Positions 10,701-19,434 of a DNA stretch of 64,000 nucleotides are shown piece by piece. The position numbers and the translations under genes are program-made. This DNA comes from Methanococcoides vulcani. GTDB lineage: Archaea > Halobacteriota > Methanosarcinia > Methanosarcinales > Methanosarcinaceae. Each line of letters begins with the position of its first letter. Position 1 is the first letter of the stretch. The stretch is from NCBI RefSeq assembly GCF_900111645.1, contig NZ_FOHQ01000003.1, forward strand, positions 229,107 through 293,106, given 5' to 3'. Under the pieces are notes generated by a model. The model had not been told where the DNA came from. It ran no database searches and was given only the letters and a program-made list of their open reading frames with translations.

Positions 10701-10963
10701 TACTGTGCTATCGCTTTATCGTACTCACCAAGCAGGTAATATGTTGATGCTTTATTGTCAAGAGCTTCAACGTAATCAGGATCTATATCAAGGGCCATAT
10801 CGTATTTTGTCAATGCCTCTTCATAGCTACTGTTCACTGTGAATACAATTCCTTCTTCATTGAGTTCTCTGGCCTCAAAGTTCAGACTTTGGGCCTGAAG
10901 GCTAAATCCTGAGATCAGGACGATAATAATTAATAAGCCTAGAATGGATCTTTTTACCACCAT
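7775..10963 (-). CDS. Secreted tetratricopeptide-repeat protein, over 20 TPRs
   Basis: This 1062-residue protein starts with a signal peptide or anchor (KRSILGLLIIIVLISGFSLQ) and then consists almost wholly of ~34-residue TPR units of the type AWYNKGTALDxLGxYxEAIxxYDKALEIDP. Acidic or Asn-rich linkers near residues 145-165 and 580-640 split the array into three blocks. TPR superhelices bind partner proteins, and this one should work outside the membrane or on its face. Residues such as ALEIDP repeat nearly unchanged between units, as in recently amplified arrays. Methanosarcinales often carry such giant TPR proteins and their ligands are not known. Stop TAA. Confidence 0.85.
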   Translation of the reverse strand: MVVKRSILGLLIIIVLISGFSLQAQSLNFEARELNEEGIVFTVNSSYEEALTKYDMALDIDPDYVEALDNKASTYYLLGEYDKAIAQYDMILEIQPGHVLTLTKKGMAFSKKGDYESAISMYDQALVSIEKYLTKASGSNNSSNTDTDMSASEITEDISEEETIVLYHKAQALDSIGKHDEAMKIYGSFLELQLERSSYFYKEAITSIEKGKASKAVKLYGEALKIDPDNTTIWYHKGQAYDSLGEYEKAIEAYDMVIEFDPENIDAWWSKAQTHAILGENEASIEAYKKVTELDPYNIDAWFRLGEAFRSTGKYQEALTSYGQVIKLDPDNTSAWQKKGMVLDLIGRYDEALVSYDKALGIDPDTIAKIYLQNPAISRLNTSREEYCYDQTPDFIMESTKIWFDKGSIYLKQGQYENAAESFDKTLELETKHPSVWYNKAVALDELGMRNEAVECYTAALKKDPSCSQAWYQKGFDLDALSRYNEAVSCYKKAVEIEPEFTLAWYALVLDLDHLEEYDEAILAYDMVIKQKPEFVDAYYRKGRILTKLGHYPEAIDSYQTALTFEPSNSAVNTQLQVTISKMERFNSSSSIPVVRSSLAGPNLLDMFQIIDLENGNDYYDQIADNDISSHDVDLIGVEPHAEDAWFAQGNALLNSGEYSTALSSYNKAILIDPDFSNMWVMRGRTFDILERQVEAIENYRTAVELDPDNRDAWFYLAQDYSNIGDHYHAVECYDNVLRISPEDITSLFMRALSYDKLGQYENSLRSYDQLLELEPDNLEGWYHRGETSYRLGNYESAILSYGKALEAEPNNVEVLFAQALAFDGVNRTEDAIASYDQILSTEIKDPATFYKLGEAYENFGLYGKAINCYDAILANDPTNTKALNIKGFALYMSGDYNGAMYHYDKVLEIEPNNAAAWYNKGTAAYLTSSYVASSDFYARALELQPNSISAWYNRGFIANILGNVEEAVGYYEKALEIDPTSTSVLYNKRFAHYRIGESVSAENEKKKLEAIDPGFVEALDDRGTKFFMPQEYDPTITYKLPDRWYDDTENNTIKTNQNDRK

Positions 10964-11219
10964 ATTTTAACCCATCAAAATATTTTTAATTCAAAAATAA
11001 GTCAAATTCCGGCATCCGGAAATTATAATAGCATTTTTTTATAGCATGAATTTTTGTTTTATCAGTAAGTTTAATCCCTCTATATTTTAGTCTTTTTTTA
11101 TTCAGAGATTTTACTTATATTGAAGCTATTCACTAACTTTTATGGTAACATAGGGAATAGCTCCAATACAAATAAACTTTTCCATTAATCGATTTTCTTG
11201 ACTTCGATTATATATTCAT

Positions 11220-11516
11220 TTACTCATCTGAGCCGTCAAAGACATCATCATAAGCATCTGTCCAGTGCAACTGTGATCCACCTGCAATGAACATTGCTAC
11301 TGCTATAGCTTCAGCGATCTCTTCCTCTGTTGCACCGTTTTCCTTTGCTCTTTCAGAATGTATCTTTACACATTTCTCACATCTCATGAGAACTGAAGAT
11401 GCAACTGCTATAAGTTCCTTGACTTTCAAGTCAAGTGAATTTTTCCTGAATATTGCTGAACGCATGTCTCCAAAAGCCTTAGAAGCTTCTGGTAATTTTT
11501 CATCTAAAAATGTCAT
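11220..11516 (-). CDS. AhpD-like carboxymuconolactone decarboxylase family protein
   Basis: This 98-residue all-helical protein carries the CEKCVKIH signature (Cys46, Cys49, His53), the redox CxxC of AhpD/CMD-family proteins. A conserved later segment, GATEEEIAEAIAVAMFIAGG, follows. Such proteins act as small thiol peroxidase partners or disulfide reductases. The length is that of a single CMD domain. It lies downstream of the RibD-C reductase gene on the same strand with a gap of about 50 bases, so the two may form a short operon. Stop TAA. Confidence 0.82.
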   Translation of the reverse strand: MTFLDEKLPEASKAFGDMRSAIFRKNSLDLKVKELIAVASSVLMRCEKCVKIHSERAKENGATEEEIAEAIAVAMFIAGGSQLHWTDAYDDVFDGSDE

Positions 11517-11565
11517 TGTATATCTCCCTAGTCTATTTTATCGAATACAATTGCACTATCACTTA

Positions 11566-12234
11566 TTAAGAACGCTTAACTTTATAGACAAGCCATACGT
11601 GATCCCTCTCCAGTTTCTCGCATTTTAACAGTTCAAGTTCGATAGGTTCGTTCTTCCCGATATTTGCAAACAAGGTATCGGTTCCTTTCCCTGTCAAAAG
11701 GGGCATCATGATCAGGCTGATCTCGTCCACAAGATCCTCTTCGAGCAATGCTCCGTTAAGACTGCTTCCACTATCGACCAGAACTGTTCCGGCTTTGTAC
11801 TTTTTGTTAAGTACTTCAAGTGCTTCTTTAAGGTCAACGTGTTCTTCACCTGCTACAATGAAGTCGTAATCCCTTTCTTTAAGGTATTCCAGATAATCCT
11901 CTGGCGTTGATCCTGATACAAGCATGACAACATCACGACACAGCTCGAACCTTCGAAATACATGAAGCGAACCTTTGAGAATGCCTTTTGAGTCAACTAA
12001 AGCCCATAATGGGACCGTGCTTTCTCGTTCAGGTTTCCTGAAATCTGTATCCTCTTCCGGTGGAACTCCGCCAAACATTTCGATTCCGGTCTTTGCAGTG
12101 TTCGCTCCTACCAGATGAACATCTTCTCCAAAGCTCGCAGACGTTCCATAATGGATGCCCATATCGACCTCGATGTCCTTGAATGAACCATCCAAGCTAA
12201 TGGAATTGTGCATTATTATCTTTGGACCTGCCAT
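11566..12234 (-). CDS. RibD C-terminal / dihydrofolate reductase-like protein
   Basis: This 222-residue protein has the RibD_C fold: an N-terminal strand PKIIMHNSISLDGS, a central FIVAGEEHVDLKEALEVL and the cofactor-side VLVDSGSSLNGALLEEDLVDE, ending with LIMMPLLTGKG. These features match NAD(P)H-dependent reductases of the riboflavin pathway and their many look-alikes. The archaeal riboflavin reductase is usually near this size, so it could be the 2,5-diamino-6-ribosylaminopyrimidinone 5'-phosphate reductase. The divergent N-terminus (FKDIEVDMGIHYG) argues for a paralogue of unknown substrate. Stop TAA. Confidence 0.7.
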   Translation of the reverse strand: MAGPKIIMHNSISLDGSFKDIEVDMGIHYGTSASFGEDVHLVGANTAKTGIEMFGGVPPEEDTDFRKPERESTVPLWALVDSKGILKGSLHVFRRFELCRDVVMLVSGSTPEDYLEYLKERDYDFIVAGEEHVDLKEALEVLNKKYKAGTVLVDSGSSLNGALLEEDLVDEISLIMMPLLTGKGTDTLFANIGKNEPIELELLKCEKLERDHVWLVYKVKRS

Positions 12235-12283
12235 ATAACCCCAGAGTTACAATGTTGTCTTCAAAGAAAAAAGCTACTGTTGT

Positions 12284-12433
12284 TTACAGGCCAAAGTCTG
12301 CAAGGAATGCTACGAAATCTTCATATTTATCCAGAAAATTTCTTCCCTTATTGGTCAATGAATATATCTTGCGTTTTTCCTTGTATGGTTTGACTGGAAT
12401 ATTGAGAACACTGGTTTGGTCCTCGTTTCCTTT
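12284..12433 (-). pseudogene. Remnant of an HTH_45-type winged-helix regulator
   Basis: Minus-strand codons read KPYKEKRKIYSLTNKGRNFL followed by DKYEDFVAFLADFGL and a TAA. The pattern Y-S-L-T-x-K-G-x-x-F-L-x-K-Y is the wing and last helix of archaeal winged-helix regulators (HTH_45 type). About 49 codons remain; an in-frame TAA cuts the frame just upstream and the recognition helix is missing. It is therefore the dead C-terminal half of a regulator that once sat beside the RibD-C gene. Confidence 0.6.
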
Positions 12434-12506
12434 TTATTTCTGTATACTCTATTTTTACTATAGAAATTGCATTAATTAAGACACAACAAACAATGGTGGG
12501 TTAGAA

Positions 12507-12704
12507 ATGCCCGAAGGATGGATCGAAAACTGCCCCTAGCTTAACAGGGATATCGAATTTCTTGAATGCATGAAATGTGAGCACTTCACAAAGCTAGATT
12601 GTATCTTCATTGTCTGTGGATACCGAAACAGGTACACCAAGCGACGAAAGACATATCGTGATGCTGAAACCGGCAAAGAGGCCATCAGATGCGATTTATC
12701 ATGA
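12507..12704 (+). CDS. Small Cys-rich protein with an in-frame TAG (possible pyrrolysine)
   Basis: From ATG 12507 the frame reads MPEGWIENCP, then TAG (12537-12539), then LNRDIEFLECMKCEHFTKLD and CIFIVCGYRNRYTKRRK to a TGA at 12702-12704. Reading through the TAG gives 65 residues with five Cys in the body (C-x2-C, C-x5-C) plus one before the TAG, suggesting a small metal-binding protein. A GGTGGG ribosome binding site lies 6-7 bases before the ATG. The post-TAG frame has no other damage and is better protein than chance would give. I read it as a gene decoded through UAG as pyrrolysine or one inactivated by a single nonsense change. It overlaps the end of the convergent GNAT gene by 6 bases. 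Function unknown. Confidence 0.55.
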
Positions 12705-13484
12705 GATGTCAATGCCTTTCCCTTTGAGAAGTTTGACAATATCCTTTTCTACACCGCAATTGTAGGTAAGGAACTCGCCGTCAAGCAGCACGCAATAGGT
12801 TCCAAAAGGGTGGATCCCATTGTTCTGTACTTCATCACAGGTATCCAGTTGCTTGATAGTTACCGGGATTCCTGCTTTTTTAGCGACATTCTCAACAATT
12901 CTGACTGCATCCGGAACATAGGGGCATTGGTCCGATCTCAGTATGGTTATTCCTTTTTCTCCTGTTGTTTTCCCAACCGGATTTATCTTTGGAAGTTCCA
13001 CATTGTCAGAGAACCGCTTTGCATAAAGTTCGATAACCGGTGGTAGTTCATCTGCTTTTTCAAATCCGTGTTTGGTGAACAGCTTGCTGGCGGGTAACCA
13101 ATTGCCTTTAGAAGTAAGAACAGCAACCCCTTTCATACCCGTTGAATCTTTTATGCATTCTTCAAGTAATTTCGATCCATAGCCTTTATTCTTGTTCTTG
13201 CCAACGACCCAAATGCAGTGGATGACCATGTATCCTTTTGCATCGATACCTCTCCATGCATATTCGCCGGGTATGTACTCGATGAACCCCCTGGACCGGT
13301 ATCCTGCTTTTCCTTCGTTGACCAGAAGCAATTTGATATGCATTCCTTCGTTGAGGCGTTCCCTGAACCATTTTTCCTTTTTCTGGTAACCTTCTTCCTT
13401 CTTTTTGGACTTTTTACAGAACAGGTCATATTCATTAAGATTGCTCTCGTTAATGTCAACTATCATGAAATCTGGTTCTGGCAT
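12699..13484 (-). CDS. GNAT acetyltransferase with C-terminal YoaP-like domain
   Basis: This 261-residue protein carries an N-terminal GNAT acetyltransferase (GFIEYIPGEYAWRGIDAKGY, then the acetyl-CoA loop VVGKNKNKGYGSKLLEECI). The C-terminal ~80 residues resemble YoaP: ITILRSDQCPYVPDAV with Cys before Pro, GIPVTIKQLDT and FGTYCVLLDGEFLTYNCG, a thioredoxin-like fold in appearance. YoaP-type proteins occur widely in bacteria and methanogens, and their acceptor substrate is unknown. The ATG is preceded by GGGGGAA. It may be co-transcribed with the EamA transporter gene upstream on the same strand (gap ~63 bases). Stop TGA. Confidence 0.8.
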   Translation of the reverse strand: MPEPDFMIVDINESNLNEYDLFCKKSKKKEEGYQKKEKWFRERLNEGMHIKLLLVNEGKAGYRSRGFIEYIPGEYAWRGIDAKGYMVIHCIWVVGKNKNKGYGSKLLEECIKDSTGMKGVAVLTSKGNWLPASKLFTKHGFEKADELPPVIELYAKRFSDNVELPKINPVGKTTGEKGITILRSDQCPYVPDAVRIVENVAKKAGIPVTIKQLDTCDEVQNNGIHPFGTYCVLLDGEFLTYNCGVEKDIVKLLKGKGIDIS

Positions 13485-13547
13485 CGAAATTCCCCCGCTA
13501 TTAAGTTTATATTTGTCATAATAGCTGAAATATTTTAGCGAAGGAGG

Positions 13548-14426
13548 TTAGTTCCGCTCAGAAAGATAGACACCTGCAAGAACAAGCACTGCACCGATCA
13601 CCACATAGATATTCGGTACGTTTCCGATTATTATGCTATCCCCTAAAATTGTCACAAGTGGGAGCAGGTATATCCCGTTAGTGGTAGTGCTTGATCCTGC
13701 AAGGTGTATCGCTTTGTTCCAGAAAAGGAACCCAAATGCTGAGCAGAAAACTCCCAGATAGATGAGAGCAGCTATGACCACCAGCAGGTCATTTTGTGAG
13801 AATATGTCTATCCTCAGGTTCTGTGCTTCATAAAGTGCAAAGGGCAGGAGAAAGACCGTGCCTGATAATGTGAGGTCCCGGGAAACAATGAGCATGTTCC
13901 TTGAACCCATGCGATCGATAATTAGGGTGTAGAATACCCAGGAAAAGACCGATCCGAACATCAGGAAATCTCCCAGGGGGTTCAGGTTAAGGTTGAACTT
14001 TCCGTTCAGTATCAATAACCCAACTCCAACAAAGGCAATGAAGGCTCCAAGATACTTTGTTGGTTTTGAGAACTTCCTTCTGAAAGCATCGACAGTGAAC
14101 AGGAAGAATACCGGAACTGTGGCACTTATGAGGGATGAGTTGGTGGCTGTTGTGAACGTCAGTGCCACGTTCTCGAACATGTAGTAACAGGTGATCCCCA
14201 GGAAACCGGCGATTGCAACATATTTGATCTCTTCTCGGGTGTAGATCTCCTTTTTCCTGCAAATAACAAACAGGAGAATTGTAGCTATGAAAAAGCGGGT
14301 AAACGCAATGGTTGCAGGATCAAGATAGTCAAGCAGCACTTTTGTGGCAACGAAGGAAAATCCCCAGATAGCAACAACTATCAGCATATAGAGAATTCCT
14401 TTTGTACGATCTTCCATTTTTGCCAC
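13548..14426 (-). CDS. EamA/DMT-family transporter
   Basis: This 292-residue membrane protein has ten predicted transmembrane helices in two EamA repeats. The first repeat opens with ILYMLIVVAIWGFSFVATKV, the second with FLMFGSVFSWVFYTLIIDR. The end LVLAGVYLSERN is typical of the family. Members export small metabolites or amino acids; the substrate cannot be told from sequence. It precedes the GNAT-YoaP gene on the same strand. Stop TAA. Confidence 0.85.
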   Translation of the reverse strand: MAKMEDRTKGILYMLIVVAIWGFSFVATKVLLDYLDPATIAFTRFFIATILLFVICRKKEIYTREEIKYVAIAGFLGITCYYMFENVALTFTTATNSSLISATVPVFFLFTVDAFRRKFSKPTKYLGAFIAFVGVGLLILNGKFNLNLNPLGDFLMFGSVFSWVFYTLIIDRMGSRNMLIVSRDLTLSGTVFLLPFALYEAQNLRIDIFSQNDLLVVIAALIYLGVFCSAFGFLFWNKAIHLAGSSTTTNGIYLLPLVTILGDSIIIGNVPNIYVVIGAVLVLAGVYLSERN

Positions 14427-14546
14427 CTTTTAAGAATAACAATGTCAGGACTGCATTTGTGAGCCTGTGTTTTTATATATTGGTTTCGATATGTACATTC
14501 ATATAAGGCAATGATATAAGGCAATACCTAAAAAGGAAGACCTCAT

Positions 14547-15758
14547 GTGATCCGATCGATACTGGACAATGACCTTTACAAGTTCACAATGCAGATGGCT
14601 GTGCTGGAACTTTTCCCTGATGCACGGGCAGAGTACCATTTCATAAACAGGGGAGAACAGCGCTTTACGGATGAATTCGTAGCAGAACTTAGGCGAACTA
14701 TCGATGAGGATATCGTTGGACTGGCATTGACAGATGAGGAATATTCCTGGCTTAAAATTAATTGCCCTTTTTTCAAACCTTCTTATATTGAATATCTGAA
14801 AAACTTCCGTTTCGATCCTTCTGAAGTGAGATTATCCCTTACTGATGACGGCGACCTTGACCTCTGGGTCGAAGGTCCCTGGCATAGTTCTATTCTCTGG
14901 GAGATCGTTCTCATGGCGACCATTTCGGAACTCTATTTCACCATTGTGGAAAAGGACTGGTTGAACAGGTTCGCATCCAATGGTGATGACTCTGAGAACA
15001 CTTTAATGAACGAGTATGGCAGCCTGATGAGCGAGATGGGTGAAGAACTGAACTCAAAAGGTTGTATCTTCTCAGAATTCGGAACCCGTCGTCGCAGGGG
15101 ATTCAAGTTGCACGACAAGGTAGTTGACGTTCTGCACAGGCTGGATTCATTTGCCGGCACGAGCAATGTCTATCTTGCTAAAAAATATGGTGTCCGTCCG
15201 ATAGGCACGATCGGTCATGAATGGATTATGGGCAATTCTGCACTTGTGGGACTTCGAAATGCAAACCTGTTCGCATTTGAGAACTGGATCAGGGTATACA
15301 AAGGTGATCTGGGTATCGCACTTAGTGATACTTTCGGATCAAAGCCTTTCTTCAGAAATTTCGGTCTTGAGCTTGCCAAGCTCTATGATGGGGTCCGCCA
15401 TGATAGCGGTGATCCCTTTAAGTTCGCAGATGAGGTTATTGAGCATTACAAAAAGCTTGGCATTGATCCGATGAAGAAGTCACTTGTATTCAGTGACTCA
15501 CTTCATGTCAAGGATGCTGTCAGGTTAAAAGAGCATTGTGAAGGTCGGATCAATTGCAGTTTCGGTATTGGCACAAGCCTGACGAACAATTCGGATTTCT
15601 TTAGATACAGCCCACCACTCAATATGGTGATCAAACTGCACAAGATAAATGGCATACCTGTGGTGAAACTGAGCGATTCTGCTGAGAAGGCTACCGGGGA
15701 CAGTGATGCTTTGAGGGTGGCCAACTATATTTTCGGAAGGAAAGGGCTGGACGATTAA
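14547..15758 (+). CDS. pncB: Nicotinate phosphoribosyltransferase
   Basis: This 403-residue enzyme joins nicotinate to PRPP to give nicotinate mononucleotide in NAD salvage. Seen motifs are [20 protein letters not shown] at the start, [37 protein letters not shown] (with the phosphorylatable His), [17 protein letters not shown] and [12 protein letters not shown] (phosphate-binding loop). Length matches PncB. The start is GTG, with an AAGGA about 10 bases upstream; the ATG overlapping one base earlier is followed directly by TGA and cannot be the start. It appears monocistronic. Confidence 0.92.
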   Translation: MIRSILDNDLYKFTMQMAVLELFPDARAEYHFINRGEQRFTDEFVAELRRTIDEDIVGLALTDEEYSWLKINCPFFKPSYIEYLKNFRFDPSEVRLSLTDDGDLDLWVEGPWHSSILWEIVLMATISELYFTIVEKDWLNRFASNGDDSENTLMNEYGSLMSEMGEELNSKGCIFSEFGTRRRRGFKLHDKVVDVLHRLDSFAGTSNVYLAKKYGVRPIGTIGHEWIMGNSALVGLRNANLFAFENWIRVYKGDLGIALSDTFGSKPFFRNFGLELAKLYDGVRHDSGDPFKFADEVIEHYKKLGIDPMKKSLVFSDSLHVKDAVRLKEHCEGRINCSFGIGTSLTNNSDFFRYSPPLNMVIKLHKINGIPVVKLSDSAEKATGDSDALRVANYIFGRKGLDD

Positions 15759-15910
15759 ATATTGTTTTTGAAGTGGCTTTTCCGTAATAGCTTCGGATAG
15801 CTGGAAGTCTGGAAGAATTTGCGGTATTTTTAGTGGGATCAGAATTAGAATCTTAGATTAAAAAACAAGAATAAAATCGAATAGAAAAAAGAAAAGAAAA
15901 AGGAGATATC

Positions 15911-16000
15911 TTACTCTCCCCTGATTGTGTCCCTTAGGAACTTGTGTAGAATACCGCCGTGCTTGCAGTAATCGATCTCCAGCGTGAAGTCCTGGAAGTT
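15911..16000 (-). pseudogene. C-terminal scrap of an AcnA-type aconitase
   Basis: On the minus strand 29 codons read DFTLEIDYCKHGGILHKFLR and end DTIRGE-TAA. The core, I-D-Y-x-x-H-G-G-I-L-x-x-x-L-R, is the well-known C-terminal end of AcnA/IRP-type aconitases. Nothing upstream continues it: the next codons are damaged and contain an in-frame TAG. It therefore marks a deleted aconitase gene that pointed away from the intact AcnB-type gene lying 190 bases to the right, which suggests replacement of one aconitase by another. Confidence 0.6.
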
Positions 16001-16192
16001 AAACTATCGTCTTCGGCTCGGGTCATTCACTAAATATATTCATTTGTTGCCCCGTTAATGTCATATACAGCAAACACGATAATCAGCGTCATATCCCTTG
16101 CAATCAAATACTTTTTTTCAAGGAAACCAGACAAGAAAAAGCTACACAGTTGCCAATGCAGCCGAAAATGCAATTTCTCATGGAGGAAAAAG

Positions 16193-18724
16193 ATGATCGA
16201 AGCTTATCTAAAACATGAAGAAGAGAGGAAAGCCCAGGGAATTCCGGCACTTCCTCTGAATCCGGAACAAACTTCTGAACTTTGTGAGTTATTACAAAAT
16301 CCTCCCGCAGACCAGGAAGAGTTCCTGCTCCATCTGTTCAGGGAACGGATCTCTCCTGGTGTAGACCCCGCTGCAAAGGTCAAGGCAGATTTCCTTGGTA
16401 AGATACTGGCAGGAGAGGTCTCTTCACCGCTTATAGACAAAAAGGAAGCGATCAGGATCCTGGGAACCATGATCGGCGGCTACAATGTCAAGTACCTTAT
16501 CGAAGCACTCGGGGATGCCGGGGTAGCAGATGAGGCTGCCTGTGCGCTTTCAGGCATAACCCTGGTCTACGACGCTTTTGACGAGGTACTGGAACTGTCA
16601 AAGACAAATGAAGCTGCCGGAAAGGTTCTTGACAGCTGGGCTAACGCTGAGTGGTTCACAGGCAGACCAGGAATCTCTGAGACCATCACTGTCAGGGTAT
16701 TCAAGGTTGACGGCGAGATCAACACCGATGACTTCTCCCCTGCCAGTGATGCATGGAGTCGACCCGACATACCTCTTCATGCACTGGCAATGGGCAGTAC
16801 CCGCTTCCCGGGAGGCATTGAGGAAATCGCAAAATGGCGAGAGGAAGGACACGAGGTTGCCTTTGTCGCTGATGTGGTAGGAACCGGTTCCTCCCGCAAA
16901 TCCGCCTGCAACAGTGTGCTCTGGCACATCGGCAAGGACATACCATGCGTTCCCAATAAACGCCGTGGCTGCGTGATCATCGGCACTGCCATAGCTCCTA
17001 TCTTCTTTAACACAGCCGAAGACTCTGGTGCCCTGCCTCTGCAAATGGATATCAGCAAGTTCAGTCACGGCGATATCATCACCATCAACACTGTAAAGGG
17101 CGAGGTAACAGATGAAGAAGGCAATGTAATCTCTACTTTTGGCCTCATGCCCAACACCCTCCCGGACGAATACCGCGCCGGCGGCCGCATTCCCCTCATA
17201 ATTGGTCGGTCGCTGACTACCCGGACCCGCGAGGCACTGGGTCTGCCTGAAACAGACATATTCGTCAACCCCGATAATCCGGAGCCTGAACCGGGACAAG
17301 GTTACTCTCTGGCACAGAAGATAGTTGGTCGCGCATGCGGCGTAGATGGAGTTCTGCCTGGCACCGCCTGTGAGCCGATGATGACCACTGTAGGTTCCCA
17401 GGATACCACTGGTCCTATGACCGCCGACGAACTCACAGAACTTGCCTGCCTCAAGTTCCAGGCTCCCATGTTCATGCAGTCATTCTGTCACACCGCAGCT
17501 TACCCCAAGCCTGCAGACGTGAAGATGCAAAGGACACTGCCGGATTTTGTTTCTGAGCGTGCCGGTGTCTCCCTGCATCCCAGGGACGGGGTTATCCACA
17601 GCTGGCTTAATCGCCTGTTGGTTCCAGACACTGTGGGTACCGGTGGCGACTCTCATACCAGGTTCCCGATAGGCATATCGTTCCCGGCAGGTTCCGGGCT
17701 GGTAGCCTTTGCAGGAGCTCTGGGTTTCATGCCTCTGGATATGCCCGAATCCGTGCTGGTACGTTTCAGTGGAGCGCTTAACCCTGGCATCACGCTGCGT
17801 GATGTGGTCAACGCCATACCATACTATGCTATCAAGCAGGGTCTGATGACCGTGCCAAAGAAGAACAAGATCAATATCTTCAACGGACGCATCCTCGAAA
17901 TAGAGGGACTCCCCTACCTCACAGCCGAGCAGGCATTCGAGCTGACGGACTCTGCCGCAGAACGCTCAGCTGCAGCCGGTTGCATCCAGCTCGGTGAGAA
18001 GTCCGTAGCCACCTATCTGCGCTCCAACCTGGCATTGATGAAAAAGATGATCGAGGGCGGGTACAGCGATGCACAGACTCTCCAAAAGCGCATAGAAGCT
18101 GTTGAGGAGTGGCTGGAAGACCCGAACCTGCTCAAAGCGGATCCGAATGCAGAGTACGCCGCAGTCATAGAGATCGATCTTGCGGACATCAAGGAGCCGA
18201 TCCTTGCATGCCCAAATGATCCTGATGATGTCAAGCTGCTTTCCGAAGTTGCAGGCACCACGATCCAGGACGTCTTTATAGGCTCATGCATGACAAACAT
18301 CGGACACTTCCGCGCCGCAGCCGAGATCTGGCGTGACCAGAAATTCAACCCTGATGTCCGTACCTGGATTTGCCCCCCTACCCGGATGGACTAGGCAAAG
18401 CTCAGAGAAGAGTCAATTTTCTCAGTGTACAGCCAGGTCGGTGCCCGCATTGAAATAGCAGGATGCTCACTTTGTATGGGGAACCAGGCTCGTGTACCGG
18501 ATGAATCCACAGTGTTTTCCACCAGCACCCGTAACTTTGACAACCGTATGGGTGACGGAGCCCAGGTCTACCTTGGCTCAGCGGAGCTTGGAGCGGTTAT
18601 CTCCAACCTTGGAAGGATGCCCACGGTCGATGAGTACATGGAAGTTTACAGGGAGAAGATCGAGCCAAAACAGGACGAGATCTACAGGTATCTTCAATTC
18701 GATGAAATGGAAGACTACCTGTAA
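16193..18724 (+). CDS. acnB: AcnB-type aconitate hydratase with an in-frame TAG codon
   Basis: This is a full-length AcnB-type aconitase (citrate to isocitrate) if a TAG at 18392-18394 (codon 734) is read as an amino acid. N-terminal HEAT-like domain: KHEEERKAQGIPALPLNPEQ and PGVDPAAKVKADFLGKILAG; swivel domain: GEINTDDFSPASDAWSRPDI and GSSRKSACNSVLWH; catalytic domains: GTGGDSHTRFPIG, FIGSCMTNIGHF, then TWICPPTRMD-TAG-AKLREE and GCSLCMGNQARV. The cluster cysteines are codons 699, 758 and 761. All sit exactly 11 below E. coli 710, 769 and 772, so no indel surrounds the TAG, and two of the three follow it. The ATG at 16193 has GGAGG at 16182-16186; the open frame from 16058 is an artefact. GC-rich compared with its neighbours, suggesting transfer. 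Followed by a hairpin. Confidence 0.8.
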
Positions 18725-18786
18725 TACAAACTGTAAAACCACCTGTGGAACACTATTAAATGCGTAACTTAAAGTGCATTAGGAAT

Positions 18787-18807
18787 AATGGGCACACAAC
18801 GCCCATT
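18787..18807 (+). terminator. Hairpin after the aconitase gene
   Basis: A perfect 7-bp stem AATGGGC / GCCCATT encloses the loop ACACAAC, 62 bases past the acnB stop codon and followed by a T-rich stretch (CACATTTTTATCC). It is a likely terminator or 3'-end stabilising structure for acnB. Confidence 0.55.
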
Positions 18808-18967
18808 CTCCACATTTTTATCCTTCGTCCCTTATTTCTATAAGAATCCATCAAATTAGAATGGGAGGATTTATGGGCTAAATTGATGGACTCGATATTA
18901 ATACTTTATTTTCTACCTAAAACTTAAATCAGTTCAAAGGCATATTTAAACCGGGAGTGATTATTGT

Positions 18968-19339
18968 ATGCCAACGATTGCACATTTTGACCTGCCAGCT
19001 GATGATCCTGAGCGGGCAAAGAAGTTCTACACCGAATTGTTTGACTGGAAGATCGAGAAAATACCGGGACCTCTGGATTATTATTTTATCGAGACCACAT
19101 CCCTTGAGGGGGAACCGGGTGTCGGTGGGGGTATGGGTCTTCGCGGCAGTCCTGAACAGAAGATCACCAATTTCATTGAAGTAACCTCGGTGGATGAATA
19201 CTGTGATCGTGTGAAGGAACTCGGAGGCATGGTTCTCCAGCCAAAGATGCCTGTGCCGGGTTGGGGTTATCTTGCCGTTTGCATGGATACTGAAGAGAAT
19301 ACCTTCGGTCTGTGGGAAGTGGATGAGAACGCAGAGTAA
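18968..19339 (+). CDS. VOC (glyoxalase-like) family protein
   Basis: This 123-residue single-module protein of the vicinal-oxygen-chelate fold opens with IAHFDLPADDPERAKKFYTELFDW, a classic VOC start with a metal-position His near residue 6. It closes with YLAVCMDTEENTFGLWEV, carrying the C-terminal Glu of the metal site. Members catalyse glyoxalase, dioxygenase or fosfomycin-resistance reactions and often have no known role. It sits just before the 2-oxoacid oxidoreductase pair, 95 bases upstream on the same strand. Stop TAA. Confidence 0.85.
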   Translation: MPTIAHFDLPADDPERAKKFYTELFDWKIEKIPGPLDYYFIETTSLEGEPGVGGGMGLRGSPEQKITNFIEVTSVDEYCDRVKELGGMVLQPKMPVPGWGYLAVCMDTEENTFGLWEVDENAE

Positions 19340-19434
19340 GGTCATACTTGATCAGGATCTGATCGGGCTAATTGGTTTCGATGAGATCTAATTTTATCTG
19401 ATTTGATCTAATCCTGCATTAAAGGGGAACCAAA

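Noticed and set aside
7801..10842. Many readings opposite the TPR gene
   Set aside because: They repeat with the TPR period and are antisense products of the repeat array.
11040..11219. Possible regulatory RNA between TPR and AhpD genes
   Set aside because: AT-rich with no conserved hairpin or T-run arrangement beyond chance.
12222..12479. 85-residue plus-strand protein
   Set aside because: It is antisense to the winged-helix remnant, which explains the coding signal on the minus strand better.
16058..16192. 45-residue N-terminal extension of aconitase
   Set aside because: AcnB proteins begin at M-I-E-A-Y; GGAGG sits just before ATG 16193 and the extension has no homologous look.
18392..18424. 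Split of AcnB into two genes at the TAG
   Set aside because: No ribosome site or start codon fits directly after the TAG; the GTG at 18425 would cut the conserved stretch before G-C-S-L-C.
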